Positions 42,034 through 51,000 of a stretch of 64,000 bases of DNA are shown piece after piece (the first letter of the stretch is position 1; every line of letters begins with the position of its first letter). Made by a program: the position numbers and the translations under genes. The notes under the pieces are model-generated. The model was not told the origin of the DNA, did no database searches, and saw only the letters and a program-made list of their open reading frames with translations. The stretch spans positions 36,031,756 through 36,095,755 of the forward strand of contig NC_069135.1 of assembly GCF_026914265.1 (NCBI RefSeq), read 5' to 3'. The DNA is from Mya arenaria (Eukaryota; Mollusca; Bivalvia; Myida; Myidae).

Positions 42034-45000
42034 ACAATACTTGAAAAACAACATATTTACAAGCAACAGCTGTATGACAAGATTTTAAAGGATATAATGA
42101 AAATAATATATTTCTTACACTGACTTTGTGCTGATTTCTTGTTGATCCTTAGGAATAGATGGAACACCTTCTTGTCTGTAAACAGCTAAATCTGGGACTT
42201 TTGGGACAATTTTATCCACTGCTTGCACATAATTCAAAGAGTTCTGTAGCAAAGCCGAAATGTTTTCTCTATTTTCTCTTAACCCTTTTGAGCTTAAATC
42301 ATTTATAGCCCTGAAATTAGCAGGTTTCTGTGTTGCAGCCTTAGAAGCAGACTTTTCAGGAACTCTCTCTTTGAGAGTTAGTCCCAGCATGTATTCTTCC
42401 CCATCAGAACTGTCACCAGAGTTATGCCCTTCTTGTACAGCACTTAAAGCGTCCGACTGCAGATCAGCTATTTCATCATCATAAGGCTTTTCTGGTATAA
42501 CCATAACAGTGGTTTTGTTTGTTTGTTTATCAGAGCTGTTTGCTTTATTTGAATAATTGTTGGCACTACTTGTTTTGAGACCACCAGAAATATCAGGGTT
42601 ATTTCCAGCTTTGTTTTCTAAGCCAATACTAGGAATGGCATCCTTCATAGCAGTCTTCCCAGATTTAACATTCACTTTGTCAGGGGAGTCAATTGCATGC
42701 TCATTCCTTCCTAAAGATGGTTCATTTTTCTCATATTTTACATTATTTACTTCACGTTGTTCTACAATGTCTAGAAGTCTAGCTGACACTTCATCTGTCT
42801 CAAGCTCATTTTCCATCTTAACAGGGTGTTTCTTCATCATAGAGAAGCCTGTTCTAGTGACAATGCAGCCTTTTTCAGCAGAGGTAATGACAACTCTGTT
42901 TAAGTCTATGGGTATACCCTCATTGACTGTCTTGCAGGAGCAATACAGAGCCTGGTCTTCCTCTGTTAGAGACACCTTATGATCCAACCTAATGAAAGAA
43001 AAAATAAAATGTTAAAATCAGTGAAAGAACTAAAAAAGATCTTATTCAGATGTATGCTAATCAAGTTAAGTAAATTGTAGATTTCATACTATTTATAAGC
43101 ATGGGGTTATGCAATATAAGTTTCTGTATTTCATATTTAAAGATGCTAGAACAACATACCCCAACATGACAGCTTCCAGCACATTGTTGACGTAGTGTTC
43201 AATCATCTCTGGTATTTCTACATTTTCTATCTCGATTGCAAGACCAGCAGGCACAATCTGTACATGTCTTGGTGTGAGATCTCCCAGGCCAGGTATAGTG
43301 GCGTGGTGTTTGTCTGCCATAACGTTGGAGAAAATAGGATTCTTGTGATCTTTTTGGGGGGGTTGTTTCGACTTGGTTCCCACTGCATTGGAATGTTCAA
43401 TAGGAGGGTCGAGCATGTGCAATGGCTCACCTCGGCCAGGTTCCAGTTCCCTGTTACATGTTTTAGAGGCTCTTGCATCCTGGCTATCTTTTCTCTTGGT
43501 TTTCTCATAATCCTTGTTACATGTACTAGAAGCTCTTGCATCCTGGCTATCTTTTCTCTTGGTTTTCTCAAGATCCTTGTAACATGTACTAGAAGCTCTT
43601 GCATCCTGGCTATCTTTACTCTTGGTTTTCTCAATATCCTTGTAACATGTACTAGAAGCTCTTGCATCCTGGCTATCTTTTCTCTTGATTTTCTCAAGAT
43701 CCATGTGTCCTGTACTAGAAACTCTTGCATACTGGCTATCTTTTCTCTTGGTTTTCTCAAGTTCCCTGTGTCCTGAAGTACTTGCAACCTGGCTATCTTT
43801 ACTCTTGGATTTCTTATGCTTGTCCCCATGTTTGCCCTTAGATTTTTCTTTGCTGTTTGTGCCAAAATTAGAATCAGAATCCAACTTTTGCGTAGCAGAG
43901 GTCTTCAACGATTCTGTGGCTGTTCTATTCTTCTTTGGAATTCTTCCAAGCTGTCTGACACCTTCACTTTTACCCGCAAACAAGACTGATGACAAGACTG
44001 TAAAAGACAAATTATACACTCATTTATCATAACAAACATGAAGTTTTATTTAACTTCATAGTTTGTTAGGTTTATTTACTGAAAATGAAGAAAATAAAGT
44101 ACAATTATTAAAAAACATGTGAATGATATGAAAAGATTTTAAGTCATTATAAAAATAAAAAGAAGAACAAATAATAAACATGCAACATGTCTGACAATGC
44201 AGGGCTTCTGTTAAAGGAAGTTTTGAAAGTATACTACTACCTAGAAATGGGCTAAAACTTCCGAAATGGATTATTTTGAAGAAAACTTCCAAAGTTGAAA
44301 GCTCAAGCTCAAAACTTCAAAACAATGTGTCAATATTACTTTTATGGTCACAATTTAAATCTGTCTTGAGGTAGAATTTTGAAAAAAACTTCCAAAATAG
44401 AAAGCTTGGAAGTTCAGAATAGCAAATCCTGCTGTCAATATTATTTTTATGGTCACAATTTCAAATGGTCTTGAAGTAAAGTGAATTATTACAATATAAA
44501 TTTGATTTTTAACATACTTGTTGAAAAATAGTGGAAAAAATGATTGCAAATGCAAGACTTAAACTTCCAAATTTCAGTGAAAAACTTCCAATATTGGTGG
44601 ACAGGAAGTTCTTGCTTCCAGTTACATACTTTTAATAGAAGCCCTGCAATGGAATGATTAGGATAGGATAAAACATGCAAAAGACAAAAACAATGAAGCG
44701 AGGCAGTGTCAACATACGAAGATGTTAAGCAAATGGCTTGTAACATGCCTTTCATAAGCATTGTGCATTAGTGAAAATCAAAATTTGATGGTAGGGCTTT
44801 TTGGAAACATGTATTTGAAAATGTAATTGTGTAAAAACATTCGACTTGGTTGCACTTTTCAGAAGTTACTAGTTTGTTTAAATTGATTAATACACATATT
44901 TCTTATTTTGAAGGGTGTTTCCCATTGGAAATGAGTAAAATATGATGCTTTGGAAACCTAGAATGCATTACATCACAGGCAGTTAGGAAACATCATAATG

Positions 45001-48000
45001 CACACCCTTTAATAAATTATTTGAACTTAGTAATTTTATACTTATCAATATTTTAGGACAATTTCCAGGTAACATGTTAGTTTTATTCATATTGAATTGT
45101 AAAAAGCAATCAAAGAGTTTGTATGCTTGGACTATGATATATGTGTGCTTGGACTAAGATAGGCATGTTCTTGGACTCTTGACAGGCATGTGCTTGGACT
45201 TTGATAGACATGTGCTTGGACTCCTGACAGGTGTGTGCTTGGACTAAGATAGGCATGTGCTTGGACTCTTGACAGGCGTGTGCTTGGACTGTGATAAACA
45301 TGTGCTTGGACTAAGACAGGCATGTGCTTGGACTGTGATCTGTGTGTGTTTGGACTGTGATAGCGTGTTCTTGGCATGCATTAACTAGTTATAATCATCA
45401 ATGAAAGATGATCAATAATACCTTTGCGAACATATTGGGCTGAAATAGTTCACATCACTGTCAATGTCTTTTTAAAATTAAAACTGTGTCTAATGTTACA
45501 AACTAAAAGTTCTCATTATTGCTCGAATTTGTTCAATGAATAAATCAATCTTTAAACTCAAAATTACATTTGTTTTAATAATAAAAAAAGGTTCCTCTTA
45601 GCCTGTACAAGTAATGTATTGGATGCCGTTAATTGAAACGAAAGGAACTAGACACCAGATGGTCCCAAAAATGAGCAATTCCAGTATTTGATCAAAACAA
45701 GCCTAGAATTGTCAACGCAGGCAATAATAAAAGCGACAATCATGTTGCTGTCTCATCAGTGTTTCCCCGTTTTAAAATAGCGTATATAGTTTCCAAGTTT
45801 AAATCATATCTGTTAATAAGTACAAATAAATATACCTTATATATTTCTGTTTTTCTGCAAAAATTAGTTATCATTTGGTGTCAAGCCCCTTCAATAATCC
45901 CTATATATTCTTTTTGTCTCTTAAATGACAGACACTTCTTTATAAACAGGCACAAGGAAGAGGGTGGTTATCTCAATGTTAGCAATAATTATGAACTTTT
46001 TTTCTGAACCAACACATGCAAAACAAAATACCATTATGCTGTTCATCCATTCTACTCTGACGGTCAGAACTCGACTTCCTAGTTTTGGTGGTGAAGAAGC
46101 AATTATTTTAACCATAAAGTATGGTGAAGAATATAAAATAAAACACAACAAAACAGACAAGCAATGCTAAATATACTAGACGTACAGTGTTAGAAATTAA
46201 CACAAGCCCCCTAGAAATAGTATAAGAATTCAGGCTTGTTCATTCAAAAGTCTAATTTCAATGACTAGCGGTAAAAAGAAACTGCCTAAGGCCTAAAACA
46301 AAAATTGTTTGGTTAGGGTAACATCCATTTTTTAATATATTTTTTTATTTTTATTTTGCAAATTGTCTATAAAAACGGTAGGGTCGGTGCCTATTCTGTA
46401 GGTAGGGTCAGGTTACCCGAACCAAATGTAGTTTTTTTAAGGCCTCAGATCATTTTAACTTGTAGTTCCCAAAAAGCAGAACTGCTGATTTTTTACACAT
46501 CTTTCATTAATTTTAACATGACTTTTAAATTATTTTGTAAAGCAATTCTTGATGGCATTTTATGCAAGCACAAAATACTGCAACCATATCCCAACAAAAT
46601 GACAATGAAAGCTTGAAAAGAAAATATGATGCTATGTTAAGACTATATATGCCCAGCAGGGAAACTAGCACAAGCCCGCAAGCCCTGCATTGGTAAAATT
46701 CAAGCTTGTTTATGTTAATATTCTGGAGTAAGTTTATTCAAGATTTTGATGTCAAGCACTAATTTTCAGGCCTGTTCATCCAAGTCTTATTTCGACAGAT
46801 CCTTCAAATCCAAACAAAATGGTTTAGCTACACAAATAAACCAAATGGTGGATCTAAAGACAACAATGGTCATAACATTAATAATCATTTAAATGTATTG
46901 AGAAAGAAATCTTGCAAACCTGGACATGGTTTTGTCGTCCTTATCTGCCTCCTCGTCAGGGTTTGTATGTTTCTGAGTTTGCACATTTTCCCCATCCTGT
47001 TGCACCTCTCTCTGTTTAACCTTCACTTCTTTTCCTTCTCTGTGTTTATTATGGGACCTCTCCTTGTCCTTGTCATGCTTGTGTTTTTTCTTCTCTTTAC
47101 TCGACTTGTGCCTCTTTCTTCCTCGAGCACAACTATCTTCATTGCTGGAATCTCTGCTGGGTCTTCTTGATTGTTCACTTATATACTTATCAGAGGAGCT
47201 CTTCAAATTTGAGTGATCACTAAAACCAATTTTCAGCCATGCGTTTTCATCTATGCGTGCTTTAGACGAGTCCAAAAGATGTCTATCTCCTACGCCTATG
47301 CTTGTTACAGAGTCAGCAGTAGCACTTCGAACATGTTTTCGTGATTTCTTGTCATTTTCTTTCTCATGTCCAGACTTAGTGCCATGGCCTGTTTGCATGT
47401 GTGAATTATCAGACTTGTGTCTCTTTCTGTCACCCTCCACACTGGTGTCATCCGCTTCCGATCTTTTTTCTTTCTTATACCGACTGTCTTGAGATTTTTT
47501 TTGTTCCAAAGGGGCAGGATTGCTAGTAGGCTTGATAGCAATACCGGATGACTTTTTCACTTTCTCTTCATACTGTTTCTGAAATGCTGAAGCAACCACC
47601 TTCCTCTCCAACAGGCTGTTCTTTGGTGGGCAGATTTGGAACCCAGCATTCAGTTGTTCTGCATCACCTTTCTCACAGACCTGCTTGAGTGGAAAGGAGT
47701 CTTTCCTTTCAAGCACAGTTCCTGCAAGCATATCAATGGCAGAAATAAATTTAAGCTCTCCAATGAAAATTCAGCCTTTGGCTCAAACTCCAAGGGACCG
47801 GGAAAAAAGCCTTGAGCCTTGGGGAGTTCGAGCCAAGCAGAAATTCTTACAATCAGTTTCGGTCCTTTAGATCCAGTTCATGGCAGAGAAAATCAAGCCA
47901 AGCGAATTCGAGTCAACAGGGTTCAATTGTACAGTATTTGAAGATTACATTCTTCTCAAAAATAGGTTGGGTAGGTAGGCTTTTTTTTTTATTATTATTT

Positions 48001-51000
48001 TTTTTTTATTAGGCTTTATATAAGAATATCATTTTCATCATTGGAGAATGGTGTTAAAGCTATCTTCTGTATACATAAGCATTTAAGGTTTAAACTTTAT
48101 ATTGAAAATCAATTAAAAAAAAACGATTCACGAAAAAAAATTATAGTTTCAAACTGACTATAAAAACGGTAGGGTCGGTGCCTATTCCGTAGGTAGGGTC
48201 GGGTAACCCGAACCAAATGTATTTTTTTTAGGCCTTATTTGAAAAAATGTTTAAAATAAATATTTTGCAAAAGGTAAGTACTTTTCATCTTCTATACCCT
48301 AAATATGTAAAAGGCAATTGCTTGTTTGGACAGGTTTAAAAATCATCAAAGTTAAACAATTTGATCTACACAGGTTTACGGATTGATTGTTGGTCTCCAA
48401 TCCCCTGTGAGGGCAGGAAGAATGGAATGAGATTAATTTAGTGTTTCAAGATTTTTTACTTGGAGCAGCCAGTTTTAGAGCAGGACACTGGATGATACAG
48501 TGTAGATGGGGGCTGTCAGGGATTCCAAGTTGTTGGGTGAGGACATTGTTGGTGGTCAGCAACATCGTCACATCTTGAAGCAGAATAACGGCAACCTGCA
48601 GATAGCAAAAGCAACATTAAATCTGTCTTTGAAATTGCGATCTCAAAATCCGAAGTACATTCTATATATACTGCCAAATATGCGTATACCAAAGTTAAAG
48701 ACTTAATAACAAGTCCATGAAAAGTTATTGATTGGAAACAATGGTGTGACACCAACACCGCGGACAAGGATGATAAAGCCGCCAAACAGATTCCCTATCA
48801 TACTTGCCTGGAAAGCATCGGACAAAAAAAAATGAATGTTAAAGTTGAGGTTAAATTTTGGTAGTGTTCGACTTGTCACTACTTGCTATTTATACTGATT
48901 ACTTTTAAAAAATGAAACATTTCGAAGTCAAAAATAAAATTTGATATCCAAACAATTTGAGAAATTAAAAATAAAATATTTTATTTCAAATTCACTGTTT
49001 TAAGTAATTTCTTATATATCTAAACTGTAAGTCAGAACACTTACCAGAGTTTTGCCATGAATATGAGAATAGAGTTTTCTGAAGTTCTCATGATTGGAGA
49101 CGGACAACAGTTTTGCAACATAGTAGATCCAGCCACCGTGTTGTGTCCCGCCATGGATATTCAGTCGACCTATTTCTTTAAGATATCTCTCCAATGTCTG
49201 TCTAATGTCAAGTTTGTAGTGAATGTCTAGTTGAGGGATGCTGAAAAATATATCACCAAATTTTTAAATTTGTTTGAGCAAACTGAAGGCCGTATTATAG
49301 CATCTTAGTAATAATTTTCAAATAAGTGAAACAAATGCCCTTTTTCTTAAGTTAAATTTAAAGAAAACTAACTATGTTTTTACATCAAAGTTATGAAAAC
49401 AAGAGCTATCACAGAATGTGATCAATATCCCCACACCTCCAAGTGTCGGAATGCCAAATATTTTTACAATCTGACCTTGTGCGACAAAGATTATTAGGCC
49501 TTTTTTCTGAAGTTCCCACGGATCCGACTATTGGACCCATTCCCCTAGCAAAATACATTATATTTTTTCTAGGGATGGCAACGAGTAGTAAAATTGGTAC
49601 TCGAGAACTCGGACAATCTTTCGATCGAGTACTCGATTACTCGGAAAAATTGAATTCGTTTTTGAGAAAGACAAGATCGCTTATACATGTATCGTTCATG
49701 GCGTATATTGTGCGTTGGTCATATTAATGGTCATTTTCATCTTTAAATCAGACTTTCATTATGTACTTTAACAGAAAATTAAATAGAAGGAAAACAAATG
49801 CTATTTCATGCTTTTAATTTTGTTGTTTTCATTTCGCTTTAATGATTTTATATAAGAATGCACTTCAAATTATCTACAATAAAGCTTGAAAGTTAAACCC
49901 GGATTTTATTCGAGCGTCTAGATAGTCGAGATTTATAATGAACATCAATCAGAATTACAATGAACGAAAATTAATAGCATACATAAAAATACTTCATACT
50001 GTATTATTGTGGGTGGGTGTGTAAGCTTATTTATACTCGCACTTGGGCCTTGCCCATTCGGCGAGTGCTCCGTTAAGATTGTTAGTCATTTTAGGTTTTT
50101 GGAGCAAAGTGCACAGACAGATTGCAACCCTGGTTCTTTAACGTGGACCAGTGTATAGCACTGTCACACGGGACCCCCATTTAACGTCCCTCCCGGAAGA
50201 CGATTAGTTTTTTTTAGTGATGTGACAGGGGATCGAACCAGCGACCCCTGGATTGATAGTCAAATGTGTAACCTCAAGACCACGGATCCGCCACACGTAT
50301 TAGTGTTGTTTACCTCATTAATATTCATAATTCTTGATTTAATATATCAACCTATCAATTGTGATTAACTTTGCAAAAATAGTTAAAATACGCCCATTAA
50401 GAAATCAATGCTCGTAACGGTCTCTATTCGTTCGCTTGTTTGGTGAAAGGTCTCTAATTGGTAAACAATAGAATTGTGTAGGTGAAAGTTCCACTATCAA
50501 AACTTATCTAATTGACATCAGTGCCAATTGGAAATAGGGGCCCTTTGTTGACAGTTTGCAACTCTCTCAACTAATTTATTAGGGTCAATTGTGTACACAG
50601 CGGGGATTAGAGGGACCGTAAATTGTCCTCTTGGCAACTAACCAGATCTGTTACTTTGTCTGGAAATCGTGTATTTTGTGATTTTTATAGATTTTTTTCC
50701 CCGAGTAGTGATTTGGTACTCGAGTACTCGGACGTTCGATCGAGTACCCGAGTACTCGTTGCCATCCCTAATTTTTTCCAAGCTGGAGAAAATAATCCCA
50801 ATCAAAAGTAAAATTAGAAAAAACAGGATATGAATATCTTTTTACCTGCGATAGTTCATTGAACATCCGAATGAATTGTGTGATGTAGGTTTTGGGGATT
50901 ATTGAATTCAGAAATGGTTGTGGTTCATCACATTAAGAGAACAGAATGCAATATTTACTATCATGATTTATTGCCTTCAGTGCATTTTACTGCCTTCTAA

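Larger units (their letters stand above)
43967..46919. other. Intron 4 of the large gene
   Basis: 3 kb of AT-rich sequence with a 22-bp minisatellite and a MITE. No additional exon could be supported, although the unusual acceptor of exon 5 leaves room for a small missed exon. Confidence 0.5.

Noticed and set aside
50850..50925. Possible extra minus-strand exon before a GTAAAAAG donor in intron 1
   Set aside because: No AG acceptor precedes the only open frame, and exons 1 and 2 already join in phase.
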